Source of the DNA: Candidatus Gastranaerophilales bacterium
GTDB lineage: Bacteria > Cyanobacteriota > Vampirovibrionia > Gastranaerophilales > Gastranaerophilaceae
Assembly (NCBI GenBank): GCA_910588555.1
Contig: CAJUPC010000009.1
Location: forward strand, 1-61,315
DNA: 61,315 nucleotides
Direction: 5' to 3'
Notes under the pieces: model-generated
Seen by the model: only the letters and a program-made list of their open reading frames with translations
Databases searched by the model: none
Told to the model about the DNA's origin: nothing
Part shown: positions 16,683-25,398 of the stretch, in pieces
Layout of the letters: every line of letters begins with the position of its first letter
How positions within the stretch are numbered: position 1 is the first letter of the stretch
Translations under genes and position numbers: made by a program

Positions 16683-17550
16683 TGATTATATAGAATTAAT
16701 AGATAAAAAGCTTGAAGAATTTATGCCGATAAATTATCCGCAAAAGATTTTCAAGGCAATGAAATATACAGTAACATTAAAAGGCAAAAGGCTCCGCCCT
16801 ATAATGTGTCTTGAAACCTGCAAAATGTTTGGCGGAAATTTTGAAGATGCAATCCCGACTGCCTGTGCAATAGAAATGCTTCACGCACAAACTCTTATTC
16901 ATGATGATTTACCATGCATGGATAATGATATGTACAGACGCGGACAGCTGACAAATCACATGGTTTTTGGTGAAGCTAATGCGGTTCTTGCAGGCGACGC
17001 ATTACTGACATTTGCGCCGCAGACAATTCTTAAAAATTCAAAACACCTGGGCGCAGAAAAACTTTTAAAAATTATGGAAGAATATTTTCACGCTGCCGGA
17101 GCACACGGAGTTATAGCAGGACAAGTAGTAGACATAGAAAGTGAAAAATTTGAAGTTAATGAAGATGACGAACAACTTCCTGAAATTCTTGACTACATCC
17201 ACACACACAAAACTGCTGACCTGTTTAAACTTGCTCTTAGAACAGGGGCAATTATTGCAAATGCAACAGAACAACAAATTGAAGATATTACAGAATTCGG
17301 ACAATATATGGGAGTAGCTTTTCAAATTGCAGATGATATTTTAGACGTAACATCGACCTTTGAAGAAATGGGAAAAACTTTAGGAAAAGACAAAGAAGCA
17401 GGAAAGCTTACTTATGTTAATCTTTACGGACTTGAAAAATCAAAAAAAGATTTGAACGAATTAATAGACAAATGCTTTGATATTCTAAGCAAACACAACT
17501 TGAAGTCGGAAATATTTGAACAAATATTAACTAAAATAAGGAATAATTAA
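16672..17550 (+). CDS. ispA: Polyprenyl (farnesyl/geranylgeranyl) diphosphate synthase
   Basis: This enzyme condenses isoprenyl diphosphates for quinone, undecaprenyl and other lipid carriers. From ATG 16672 it has 292 residues, typical of IspA-type short-chain enzymes. The first Asp-rich motif is HDDLPCMDND with the cyanobacterial/bacterial DDxxxxD spacing, the second is ADDILDVT, and LKGKRLRPIMCLETCKMFGG is the helix preceding them. GKDKEAGKLTYVNLYG is the usual C-terminal signature. Exact chain length cannot be read from sequence. An upstream TTG (16666) is an alternative start. Confidence 0.9.
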   Translation: MKINDYIELIDKKLEEFMPINYPQKIFKAMKYTVTLKGKRLRPIMCLETCKMFGGNFEDAIPTACAIEMLHAQTLIHDDLPCMDNDMYRRGQLTNHMVFGEANAVLAGDALLTFAPQTILKNSKHLGAEKLLKIMEEYFHAAGAHGVIAGQVVDIESEKFEVNEDDEQLPEILDYIHTHKTADLFKLALRTGAIIANATEQQIEDITEFGQYMGVAFQIADDILDVTSTFEEMGKTLGKDKEAGKLTYVNLYGLEKSKKDLNELIDKCFDILSKHNLKSEIFEQILTKIRNN

Positions 17551-17618
17551 ACGCTTTGCCAAAAGCTAAAAGTTGTGATATACTATAAAAAATACGAAAC
17601 AAAAAGAGAGTAGGATTA

Positions 17619-18083
17619 ATGATTTCAGGAATTTTGAACACAGGTTACGAAGCACTTGCCGCAGGTATTTTAGGGGCGTTTTTTGCACAGGTTATCAAGT
17701 TTTTTATATTTACAATTAAAACTCGAAAAATTAATTTTAAAATATTCACAACAACAGGCGGAATGCCCAGTTCTCACTCTGCAGGTGTAATGGGGCTTTC
17801 TACAGCTGTAGGGCTTATTGAAGGATATGACTCCATTGTATTTGCTATAGCACTCGGTTTTGCATTAATTACAATGTATGACGCTGCTGGTGTAAGACGT
17901 GCAGCAGGAAAAACAGCCGCTTGCCTTAACAAAATGATGGACGATTTTTACAACCATGATGTTCAAGCTATTGGCGGAAAATTAAAAGAACTTTTGGGCC
18001 ATACACCTCTAGAAGTAATAATGGGTGCAATTTTCGGAGTTCTGTTCGCTTATGCACTACATTACTATGTTTTAATGCCATAG
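17619..18083 (+). CDS. Divergent PAP2 family membrane protein (DUF212)
   Basis: This 154-residue integral membrane protein of the divergent PAP2/vanadium-dependent acid phosphatase-related family has TTGGMPSSHSAGV (~48-60) and TMYDAAGVRRAAGKTA as its signature blocks, with four to five hydrophobic helices. The family occurs in cyanobacteria, plastids and Firmicutes and is probably a lipid phosphatase, but no substrate is assigned. AAAGAGAGTAGG precedes the ATG. Confidence 0.9.
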   Translation: MISGILNTGYEALAAGILGAFFAQVIKFFIFTIKTRKINFKIFTTTGGMPSSHSAGVMGLSTAVGLIEGYDSIVFAIALGFALITMYDAAGVRRAAGKTAACLNKMMDDFYNHDVQAIGGKLKELLGHTPLEVIMGAIFGVLFAYALHYYVLMP

Positions 18084-18090
18084 ATTTATT

Positions 18091-18177
18091 TTAAAATTTT
18101 ATTGGATAATCCTTTGGAATTTCCCAACTGTTGAGTTGTATAACAGATTTTTTAGCTTTTACAAGCCTTATGTTAAT
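18091..18177 (-). pseudogene. Prepilin 3'-end remnant
   Basis: Read on the minus strand from just beyond the dciA-like stop codon, 28 codons encode a tail ending QLNSWEIPKDYPIKF then stop. It matches the conserved C-terminus of the prepilins at 10790 (WKIPHDYPIKF) and 20554 (WKIPEDYPIKF). No start codon or prepilin signal remains. Confidence 0.75.
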
Positions 18178-18516
18178 TTATTCCCGGTAATTTTCCCATT
18201 TTTTCGGGTCAAAACGCAAGTCTTTTACATTCATTTTAAGTGATTTTAAATAAGGTTGGAGCTTTACAACAATTTGAGTTTTTCTCAATGTTAATTCCTG
18301 TGCAACAATCGCGTTTTCACAGGCAACAATCATTGTTCCGCCTGACATCATTGAATATGGTTTTGAACGGTTTACAAATTTCTCCCCAACAGCTTTTGCC
18401 CAAAATTTATACAAATTACTGCGCGTAAGAGCTTTTTTAATTTCTTTATTGTTCCCGAATAACTCTTCAACAAGAGTTTCGGTTGTTACAAAATCTGTAT
18501 ATAAAACTTTTTTCAC
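18178..18516 (-). CDS. DciA-like DUF721 protein
   Basis: This 112-residue protein of the DUF721/DciA family has a LYKFWAKAVGEKFVNRSKPYS motif (W..AVG..... pattern), then GGTMIVACENAIVAQELTLRKTQIV. DciA is the ancestral bacterial operator of the replicative helicase DnaB, so this is the likely helicase loader in a genome lacking DnaC/DnaI. It stands divergent from nrnA. The prepilin tail remnant directly downstream is in the same frame, beyond the stop. Confidence 0.8.
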   Translation of the reverse strand: MKKVLYTDFVTTETLVEELFGNNKEIKKALTRSNLYKFWAKAVGEKFVNRSKPYSMMSGGTMIVACENAIVAQELTLRKTQIVVKLQPYLKSLKMNVKDLRFDPKKWENYRE

Positions 18517-18563
18517 ACAGTCCCCTATTTGGTTTTATCATCTTTTTGTGCTAACATTAAAGA

Positions 18564-19529
18564 ATGGATTATTCTATATTAAATGATATCATAAAATCTT
18601 CCAAAAACATATTAATCATATCACATGTCAACCCTGACGGAGATACTTTAGGTTCAATGTGCGGACTGTATTCGGCTATACTTGACAATTTTAAGAAAAA
18701 ATGCGACATACTTGCAGTGTCAAAAATCCCGTCGGTTTATGAATTTATACCTTATGTAAATAATATAAAAAGCCTTGAAGAAATTGACAAATCACGCGAA
18801 TATGACCTTGTTATAAATGTTGATGTAGCAGCAATTGACAGAATTTGTGATGCTAAAATTCTTTTTGAAAAAGCTAAAAAAACAATTAATATAGACCACC
18901 ATAAAACGAACAACGGCTATGCTGATTTTAATTTTATAAACCCGGAAGCCAGCTCAACAGGTGAAGTTTTGTGTGACTGTTTTGAAAAAATGGGGTGGAA
19001 AATAAACCTTGATACAGCCAATTGTTTATATACAGCAATTTTAACTGATACAGGCTCTTTCAGATTTGATAATACTAAACCTCAAACTTTTGAAAAAGCT
19101 TCAAAACTGGTTGAAATCGGTGTTAAGCCTGCTGATATTTATAAAAGAGTTTATGAGTCGGATTCAAAAACACTTGTGATGTTTCAGGCTCATTGTATCA
19201 GCAAAGCAAAATTTTTATGCGATGATAAAATTGCATATACTGTTGTATACAGAAAAGATATGGAAAAATTTTCCGCAAATGATGAATGCATGGAAGGTTT
19301 GACAGAAAAATTACGCGCAATAGTTACTACAAGAGTTGCCTTTGTAGCGAAAGAAATGAAATCCGGCGGAACTAAAATTTCTATGCGCAGTAAGTTCGCA
19401 GACGTTGCCGAAATATGTGAGGTTTTTGGCGGCGGCGGTCATAAATTTGCCTCAGGATGCACGATTAAAGCTCCTGTAGAAGAGGCGGTTAAAAAGTTAT
19501 TGGATGAAATTGAAAAAAGAGAGATTTAA
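18564..19529 (+). CDS. nrnA: DHH-family oligoribonuclease/pAp phosphatase (NrnA-like)
   Basis: NrnA degrades short RNA oligonucleotides and dephosphorylates pAp. The 321-residue protein has the four DHH motifs: SHVNPDGDTLGS, a NVDVAAIDRI segment, NIDHHKTNNGYAD and LYTAILTDTGSFRF. The C-terminal DHHA1 domain ends with VFGGGGHKFASGC. Length matches B. subtilis NrnA (~313). The following yihY gene begins three bases after its stop, so the two are co-transcribed. Confidence 0.92.
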   Translation: MDYSILNDIIKSSKNILIISHVNPDGDTLGSMCGLYSAILDNFKKKCDILAVSKIPSVYEFIPYVNNIKSLEEIDKSREYDLVINVDVAAIDRICDAKILFEKAKKTINIDHHKTNNGYADFNFINPEASSTGEVLCDCFEKMGWKINLDTANCLYTAILTDTGSFRFDNTKPQTFEKASKLVEIGVKPADIYKRVYESDSKTLVMFQAHCISKAKFLCDDKIAYTVVYRKDMEKFSANDECMEGLTEKLRAIVTTRVAFVAKEMKSGGTKISMRSKFADVAEICEVFGGGGHKFASGCTIKAPVEEAVKKLLDEIEKREI

Positions 19530-19532
19530 AAA

Positions 19533-20462
19533 TTGAGTTCAAAATTAAAAATTTTTGTAAGAGGTGTAAAAAGATTAATTATATCAGTCATTAAAAATGA
19601 CTTTTACGGAATGGCCGCAGAAATGGGCTTTATGATGGTTATAGGTATTTTCCCGTTTATGCTGTTTTTAACATCAGTTTTTGGCTGGATGGGCAATAAG
19701 TCAATGATGACTCCGATTTTGCATTTTTTAGGAACTTTTATGCCAGAGCAGGCAATGAGCCTTATTAAGACGGTATTATCGGAAGCTATGATTTTCTCTC
19801 ACGGAAGATTAATTGCAATTATCGGTTTTATAGTAACAGTAGTACTTTCAACAAACGGAATTGCAGTAGTTTTAAAAGGTTTAAACAGAGCTTACAAAGT
19901 TACTGAAACAAGAAATTTCATTTACACAAGACTTTTATCGTTATTAATGGTTTTTGTTGATACAATGGTAATGTTTTTGAGCATAAACCTTATCATCTTT
20001 GGCAAGGCAATTATTAACCTTATGGTAAGCCATTTTCACATGTCAACAGGCATTGCAATTACGTTGTTAACACTGCGCTGGCCTGTAGCTTTTGCGGCTC
20101 TGTTCTTTATGGCATTTTTAAGCTATTATATCCTTCCTGATTTGAGAGGAAACGAAAGATTTAAACGAAAAAGTGCAATCCCCGGAACATGGTTTTTTAC
20201 TACATTCTGGTTAATAGGCTCGTGGGGATTTTCAATCTATGTAAACAACCTTAAAACATACAATATGGTTTACGGGACAATCGGTGCGTTTGCTGTTTTA
20301 ATGGTCTGGTTATACTATACATCAGTTTTGATTTTAATCGGCGGAGAAATCAATTCTCAAGTTTATAACAAACTGGAACGAAAGGCACAAGAAATTCGCG
20401 ATGATTTCGCAAATCTCTCGATTATTGATAAAATTGTCCAAAAAGTTAAACGTGTTGAATAA
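19533..20462 (+). CDS. YihY/BrkB family membrane protein
   Basis: This 309-residue inner-membrane protein has about six transmembrane segments and the YihY/virulence factor BrkB fold: AAEMGFMMVIGIFPFMLFL near the start, SFMAF.. and ILPDLRGNERFKRKSAIPG in the middle, and VYGTIGAFAVLMVWLYYTS near the end. It starts at TTG 19533, since no ATG with a suitable site is present. The molecular role of the family remains unclear (formerly, wrongly, called RNase BN). Confidence 0.9.
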   Translation: MSSKLKIFVRGVKRLIISVIKNDFYGMAAEMGFMMVIGIFPFMLFLTSVFGWMGNKSMMTPILHFLGTFMPEQAMSLIKTVLSEAMIFSHGRLIAIIGFIVTVVLSTNGIAVVLKGLNRAYKVTETRNFIYTRLLSLLMVFVDTMVMFLSINLIIFGKAIINLMVSHFHMSTGIAITLLTLRWPVAFAALFFMAFLSYYILPDLRGNERFKRKSAIPGTWFFTTFWLIGSWGFSIYVNNLKTYNMVYGTIGAFAVLMVWLYYTSVLILIGGEINSQVYNKLERKAQEIRDDFANLSIIDKIVQKVKRVE

Positions 20463-20499
20463 TTTTATTATCCCATCTGTGCCGATATTATTAGGATTT

Positions 20500-20526
20500 T
20501 TAAAACTTTATAGGATAGTTTTTTTA
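20500..20526 (-). pseudogene. Very short prepilin tail remnant
   Basis: On the minus strand this encodes KNYPIKF and a stop, matching the end of the neighbouring prepilin (20554), with no coding potential upstream. It is short, so chance is not excluded, but the nucleotide match to 10796-10811 and 20554-20574 supports a duplicated tail. Confidence 0.5.
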
Positions 20527-20553
20527 CCCTCTTTAATGATACTTATGGTACTT

Positions 20554-21241
20554 TTAAAATTTTATTGGGTAGTCTTCAGGTATTTTCCAGCCGTTAATCT
20601 GGATTAGTTTTACACAACTTCTGGCATCTGCTCTCAGCCCCTCACGAGTTCCGTCCCAACCGAAATGAATATATGGTTCAATACCTTTGCCGATAAAATA
20701 ATCTTTTCTTAGCCCCACAGCATAATTTGTATAAAAGGCAAACCTAAAACAATCTTTTCCCTGATTACAATTGTCAAAATGTTTATTATTTATATAATAA
20801 GTATAATCTCTACCTCCATAGCTCAGTCGAACCACACTACCGTCGGCAAAATAAATAAAAAGCCCTTTTGGATCTGTGTTATATTCGGTTTTTAAAACCT
20901 TTAAATAGTCTTTAAGATAATTGTTATAAAACTCTGCTAAACACTTTTCACCGGATTGAGTTCCGTCACCTTCACCACAGAAATAATACCAATTTGATTT
21001 ATCGCCGTTATCAATCTCGGATAATTTTATAGCTTGGTTTATTGCAGAATAAAATCTTTTTAACTTTGTTTCTATTTCTTGTTTTTTGTAATGTGAAATC
21101 AATGACGGCATTGTCAATGCCGCAACAACACCGATGATGCCGAGGGTTACAAGAACCTCTGCTAATGTAAATGCTCTACAACAAGGAGTTAAGCTGAGAT
21201 TGCCCCCCCCCGAAGCTATGTAAATTCTTTAATAATCTCAT
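20554..21241 (-). CDS. Phase-variable prepilin, OFF by frameshift at a 9-G tract
   Basis: This is a paralogue of 10790-11538. The open frame visible from 21117 (MTMPSLISHY) lacks its signal. Upstream, FTLAEVLVTLGIIGVVAA is encoded, and the true ATG is 21241 (MRLLKNLHSF), after an AGAGGAG site. Nine Gs (21203-21211 as C on +) put the leader out of frame, reaching TAG before the prepilin motif; eight or eleven Gs would restore it. The ectodomain has several Cys and ends QINGWKIPEDYPIKF. It is predicted to be a pseudopilin or minor pilin exported and cleaved by PilD, silent in this sequence. Confidence 0.8.
21203..21211. repeat. Homopolymer C9/G9 tract, phase-variation switch
   Basis: Nine C residues on + lie in the leader of the prepilin at 20554-21241. 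The distance from ATG 21241 to internal ATG 21117 is 124 nt, so loss of one G or gain of two restores frame. Confidence 0.8.
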
Positions 21242-21382
21242 TTCAAACTCCTCTTGTTTATATGTACATGATTATTATAAACGATTTTTTGATTTTTTCA
21301 AGTACTTACACTTCACTAATCGCAATAAACCATTGACAATATAAGTCATTAGAACGACAATTAATGCAGGAAAGGGGATATA

Positions 21383-22486
21383 ATGACTAAAGAGACTTTT
21401 TTACATGACAAACATGTTCAATTAGGAGCAAAAATGGTGGATTTTGCCGGCTGGCATATGCCTGTTCAATATTCATCAATTATTGAAGAACACAAAACCG
21501 TAAGAGAAAACGCAGGACTTTTTGATGTTTCTCACATGGGAGAAGTTTTTGTGTCTGGAAAAGACGCTTTAGAATTTCTAAATAAAATTGTCCCCCAGAA
21601 TATTTCCAAACTTGATTATGAAAAAGCTGTTTATTGCCAGCTTCCAAACAAAAACGGCGGACTTATCGATGACTTGATTATTTATAAACTCGGAATACTT
21701 GAATATCTTGTTATATGTAATGCTTCAAGAATTGACGAAGATTTAAACTGGATGGTTAGAAACAGTAAAGGTTTTGATGTAAAAATCGACAACCGTTCAC
21801 ATGAGTTTTCACTACTTGCAATTCAGGGCCCAAAAGCTGATATGTTAATGAGAAAAATGGGGCTTGACACACACCAGCAATCTTTTACTATTAAACCTGC
21901 AAAAATCGCAGGAGTTAAAGTTTTAGCTTCACGTACAGGCTATACGGGAGAAGACGGTTATGAACTGCTTGTAGATAACATCCACTCTGAATTTTTATGG
22001 GATGAAATCTTAAAACAAGGTGAAGAATTCGGGATTAAACCAATCGGGCTGGGAGCACGTGATACTTTAAGACTTGAAGCAGCACTGCATTTGTACGGAA
22101 ACGATTTGGACGAAAATACAACTCCGATTGAAGCAGGTCTGAGCTGGTCTGTTCCAAAAGATAAAGAAGAAGATTACAATGGCAAAGCCGTAATTATGGA
22201 ACAAATTAAAAACGGCACATCAAAAAAACTTATCGGCTTGAAAATGCTAGACAAATCAATTGCAAGACATGAATATGAAGTTTACAAAAACGGCAAAAAA
22301 GTCGGACATATCACAAGCGGAGCACCCTCACCGATTTTGGGAGCAAACATTGCACTTGCTTATGTTAAAAATGATAAAGAAATTTGCACAGGTTCTACTG
22401 TTCAGGTTATGATAAGGGAAAAATTACATGATGCGGAAGTAGTAAAACGTCCGTTTGTAGAAAAAAGAAACAGAATAAAAAATTAA
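21383..22486 (+). CDS. gcvT: Glycine cleavage system T protein (aminomethyltransferase)
   Basis: GcvT transfers the methylene group from aminomethyl-lipoyl GcvH to tetrahydrofolate, releasing ammonia. The 367 residues match the family. Landmarks are VDFAGWHMPVQYSSI at the N-terminus, FDVSHMGEVFVSG, ASRTGYTGEDGYELLVD and GLGARDTLRLEAALHLYGND (folate binding and catalytic Asp), with a C-terminal barrel ending GSTVQVMIREKLHDAEV. It is first in gcvT-gcvH-gcvPA. I see no glycine riboswitch upstream; TTGACA near 21333 may be the -35. Confidence 0.96.
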   Translation: MTKETFLHDKHVQLGAKMVDFAGWHMPVQYSSIIEEHKTVRENAGLFDVSHMGEVFVSGKDALEFLNKIVPQNISKLDYEKAVYCQLPNKNGGLIDDLIIYKLGILEYLVICNASRIDEDLNWMVRNSKGFDVKIDNRSHEFSLLAIQGPKADMLMRKMGLDTHQQSFTIKPAKIAGVKVLASRTGYTGEDGYELLVDNIHSEFLWDEILKQGEEFGIKPIGLGARDTLRLEAALHLYGNDLDENTTPIEAGLSWSVPKDKEEDYNGKAVIMEQIKNGTSKKLIGLKMLDKSIARHEYEVYKNGKKVGHITSGAPSPILGANIALAYVKNDKEICTGSTVQVMIREKLHDAEVVKRPFVEKRNRIKN

Positions 22487-22555
22487 ACTGCCATTTTTAA
22501 TACTGTTGGAAAAATCCATACAATATTGGTGGCATGGTAAAAAAAGGAGAAATTT

Positions 22556-22942
22556 ATGAGTATTACAGAAAAAGTTTTATGTTCAAAATCTCACGAATTT
22601 TTATTAGATAACGGAGATGAAAATTACATAATCGGTTTAACTGATTATGCGGTTGAACAGCTTGGAGACATTGTATTTTTGGAACTTCCCGAAATAGGTT
22701 CGGAATTCAAAAAAGGTGAAACTTTCGCAACTGTTGAGTCAGTTAAAGCAGCTTCCGAAATCTATATGCCTATTAGCGGCAGAGTAATTGAAGTCAATGA
22801 AGAAGCTGTTGACACACCTGAAATTTTGAACGAAGATGCCTGGGAAAAAGGATGGCTTGTAAAAATCGAAGCGACAGGCGACACTGTAGCAGAACAAACA
22901 GACCTTTTGGAATATGAAGATTATAAAGAAGAATTGGAATAA
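22556..22942 (+). CDS. gcvH: Glycine cleavage system H protein
   Basis: GcvH carries the lipoyl arm between P, T and L proteins. The 128-residue length is standard. The lipoylation site lies in FATVESVKAASEIYMPISG, with the Lys in ESVKA, and WLVKIEATG ends the domain. It begins 69 nt after gcvT and has an AAGGAG site; gcvPA follows three bases later. Confidence 0.97.
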   Translation: MSITEKVLCSKSHEFLLDNGDENYIIGLTDYAVEQLGDIVFLELPEIGSEFKKGETFATVESVKAASEIYMPISGRVIEVNEEAVDTPEILNEDAWEKGWLVKIEATGDTVAEQTDLLEYEDYKEELE

Positions 22943-22945
22943 TAA

Positions 22946-24184
22946 ATGAAAAATTTTTTAGTACATAATGACGAAGTAAAAAAAGAAATGCTTGAAAGCA
23001 TTGGCGCAAGTTCAATTGATGATTTGTTCAAACAAATTCCTCAAAAAGCACGTATGGGAGAGTTACAACTTGATGACGCAATAAGCGAAATGGAAACACA
23101 GAAAAAAGTAAAAGCTCTTTCTAAGAAAAATAACACCGATTATATTTCTTTTTTAGGCGCAGGAACATACAACAAATTTATTCCCGCATGCATTTCTCAA
23201 GTTGCCAACCGATTTGAGTTTTTAACGGCTTACACACCATACCAGCCCGAAATCTCTCAAGGCACGCTCCAAATTATGTACGAATTCCAAACAATGATTT
23301 GCCGTCTTACGGGAATGGATATTTCAAATGCTACAATGTACGACGGTGCTTCGGCTTGCGCTGAGGCTATCTTAATGGCTGTAAGAATTTCTAAAAAGAA
23401 TAAAGTTCTTGTATCAAACAAACTTAATCCCGAATACATTGATGTAATAAAAACATATTGCTGGTCAAATGATATCGAACTTGTTATGTTTGATAACATT
23501 CCGGAAAATACAGCAGATTATGCCTGCGTTCTTGTTCAAAACCCTGATTTTTACGGTGAAATAAGAGAATACGCACATCCTGATACATTGCTTGCTGTGT
23601 GTGTAGATATTTCATCTCTCGGAATTTTGGAACCGCCTTGTGAGGCTGATATTGTTGTAGGCGATATACAAACTTTAGGAATTCCAATGAGCTTTGGCGG
23701 TCCGCATGCAGGATTTATAGCGTGCAAAGAAAAATTTATGCGTCAAATTCCGGGTCGTTTGGCCGGAAGAACGGTTGATGCTGACGGAAAACCAGCTTAC
23801 TGCTTAACTATCCAAACACGCGAACAGCATATCAAACGCGAAAAAGCAACAAGTAATATTTGTTCCAATCAAGCATTGATGGGACTTTGTGCAACTTTAT
23901 ATTTAACTGTAATGGGTAAAAAAGGCTTCCGTCAAGCAAGTTATTTATCAGCTAAATATGCACACGAATTGTCTGAAAAACTTGCTCAAAAAGGTATTAA
24001 AACTCTTAATAAGAATTTTTATAACGAATTTGTAATTGAAGTTGATGACAGCGATAAATTCCTTTCAAAACTGAAAGCAAACGGAATACTTGGCGGATTA
24101 AAACTTAACAACAATAAAGTTTTGGTTGCGGCAACCGAAATGAATTCAGAAGAAGATATTGACTTATATGCAAATACTTTATAA
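22946..24184 (+). CDS. gcvPA: Glycine dehydrogenase (decarboxylating) subunit 1
   Basis: GcvPA is the N-terminal half of P protein, which decarboxylates glycine with PLP in the partner subunit GcvPB. Landmarks are FLGAGTYNKFIPACISQV, TAYTPYQPEISQGTLQIMYEFQT, YDGASACAEAILMA and SFGGPHAGFIACKEKFMRQ. At 412 residues it is shorter than typical (~440-450), with a compact C-terminus. The next gene is not gcvPB but a membrane protein whose ATG overlaps the gcvPA end by 17 nt, so gcvPB must lie elsewhere if the pathway works. Confidence 0.93.
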   Translation: MKNFLVHNDEVKKEMLESIGASSIDDLFKQIPQKARMGELQLDDAISEMETQKKVKALSKKNNTDYISFLGAGTYNKFIPACISQVANRFEFLTAYTPYQPEISQGTLQIMYEFQTMICRLTGMDISNATMYDGASACAEAILMAVRISKKNKVLVSNKLNPEYIDVIKTYCWSNDIELVMFDNIPENTADYACVLVQNPDFYGEIREYAHPDTLLAVCVDISSLGILEPPCEADIVVGDIQTLGIPMSFGGPHAGFIACKEKFMRQIPGRLAGRTVDADGKPAYCLTIQTREQHIKREKATSNICSNQALMGLCATLYLTVMGKKGFRQASYLSAKYAHELSEKLAQKGIKTLNKNFYNEFVIEVDDSDKFLSKLKANGILGGLKLNNNKVLVAATEMNSEEDIDLYANTL

Positions 24185-25358
24185 ACTAAAAGATTTATTA
24201 ATCCTAATTTGTGATAAATTAAAAAAAATAAATCCGATGTATTTTTTTATCGCAACGTATGTTGTATTTGCAGGATACGGAATAGCTCTTACAACAGTTT
24301 TGGGATTATCGCTTTTAAAATATCTGCCGATTTACAAAACAATTTTAATAACGCTATTTTCAATTTCAATATTTTTCAATGTTTTCATTTATAGGGTTTA
24401 TACCTATAAAAAATTTATGACTCATTTGTTAATCACACTGTTGATATTTCACATTTCTGATACTGTAAACAAAATGAGTATATACTACCTGTGGCTGTTC
24501 TTAATATCAATAACAGGAGTAAATTTCAAACAAATATCAAAAACAGTTCTGACAGTTACGTCTATAGGCATAATATGTGCAATTATTATAGCAGCACAGG
24601 GCTATACACCTAACGTCGCATTTCCCAGATATGCATTTCCAAATTTCACAAGATATTCGTATGGTTTCTTTAATCCAAATATTTTTGCCGCATTTATATT
24701 TCAAATATGTTTGGCATTGGTGTATATCAGATGGAAAGCTTTTGCGGCAAAAGATAATTTGTTTTTGTTTGCATCTTTTTGCCTTGTATTCTTTTTTGCC
24801 AACTCAAGAACTACTTCAATTTTAATACTTTTACTTATGCTGTTTGTAAATTACTGCCGATTTTGGACAAAAACAAATCCGCTGAAAAATTTAAATATTC
24901 TTGCGAATTTATCATTATTATTTTGTCCGATATTTTCATTTACAATGGCAAAATTGTATTGCCTCTCTCATCCTATAGCGTTTACTCTTAACGAAATTCT
25001 TTCTTACCGTTTACGCAACTTATGTTTTTGTATGGCTGTATATCCAATAAAAATGTTTGGAAATATAATAAGAGTAAAAAATGATATGCACATGATGTCA
25101 AATTTATATGGAATTTTATTAATAAAATACGGAATATTCTTATTTGTAATTTTTATAATTGGATTTTACCTGCTTATCAAAAAAGTTTACACCCAAAAAG
25201 ATACTCCATTGCTTATAATTTTAATATTATCATTAATCCAATGTATTATGGAAGAATACTTTTTATGGGGATATGCAAACCTCGGAATTTTAGCGTTTTC
25301 ATATCTGCTAAACAACTACAATTGTAACAAAAAATCAGAATATATTGAAAAGATATAA
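24168..25358 (+). CDS. Polytopic membrane protein, O-antigen polymerase/ligase-like
   Basis: From ATG 24168 this 396-residue protein has about ten hydrophobic helices and a large loop, the profile of Wzy/WaaL-type polymerases or ligases. Supporting features are YSYGFFNPNIFAAFIFQ (the region where such proteins have GxxxNPN), FFANSRTTSILILL, and several Arg/His residues in extracytoplasmic loops. A TTG at 24159 is an alternative start. Overlap with gcvPA suggests read-through transcription rather than shared function. The assignment rests on topology and the SRT/NPN segments, so it is moderate. Confidence 0.6.
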   Translation: MQILYKLKDLLILICDKLKKINPMYFFIATYVVFAGYGIALTTVLGLSLLKYLPIYKTILITLFSISIFFNVFIYRVYTYKKFMTHLLITLLIFHISDTVNKMSIYYLWLFLISITGVNFKQISKTVLTVTSIGIICAIIIAAQGYTPNVAFPRYAFPNFTRYSYGFFNPNIFAAFIFQICLALVYIRWKAFAAKDNLFLFASFCLVFFFANSRTTSILILLLMLFVNYCRFWTKTNPLKNLNILANLSLLFCPIFSFTMAKLYCLSHPIAFTLNEILSYRLRNLCFCMAVYPIKMFGNIIRVKNDMHMMSNLYGILLIKYGIFLFVIFIIGFYLLIKKVYTQKDTPLLIILILSLIQCIMEEYFLWGYANLGILAFSYLLNNYNCNKKSEYIEKI

Positions 25359-25398
25359 AAAAATATGTCATAATATAAAAAAGAAAGCGAGGTATGTT

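Noticed and set aside
19533..20462. YihY as ribonuclease BN
   Set aside because: That older name for the family was wrong; the protein is a membrane protein with no nuclease motif.
21290..21382. Possible glycine riboswitch before gcvT
   Set aside because: The leader is only about 90 nt, with no tandem conserved aptamer core visible.
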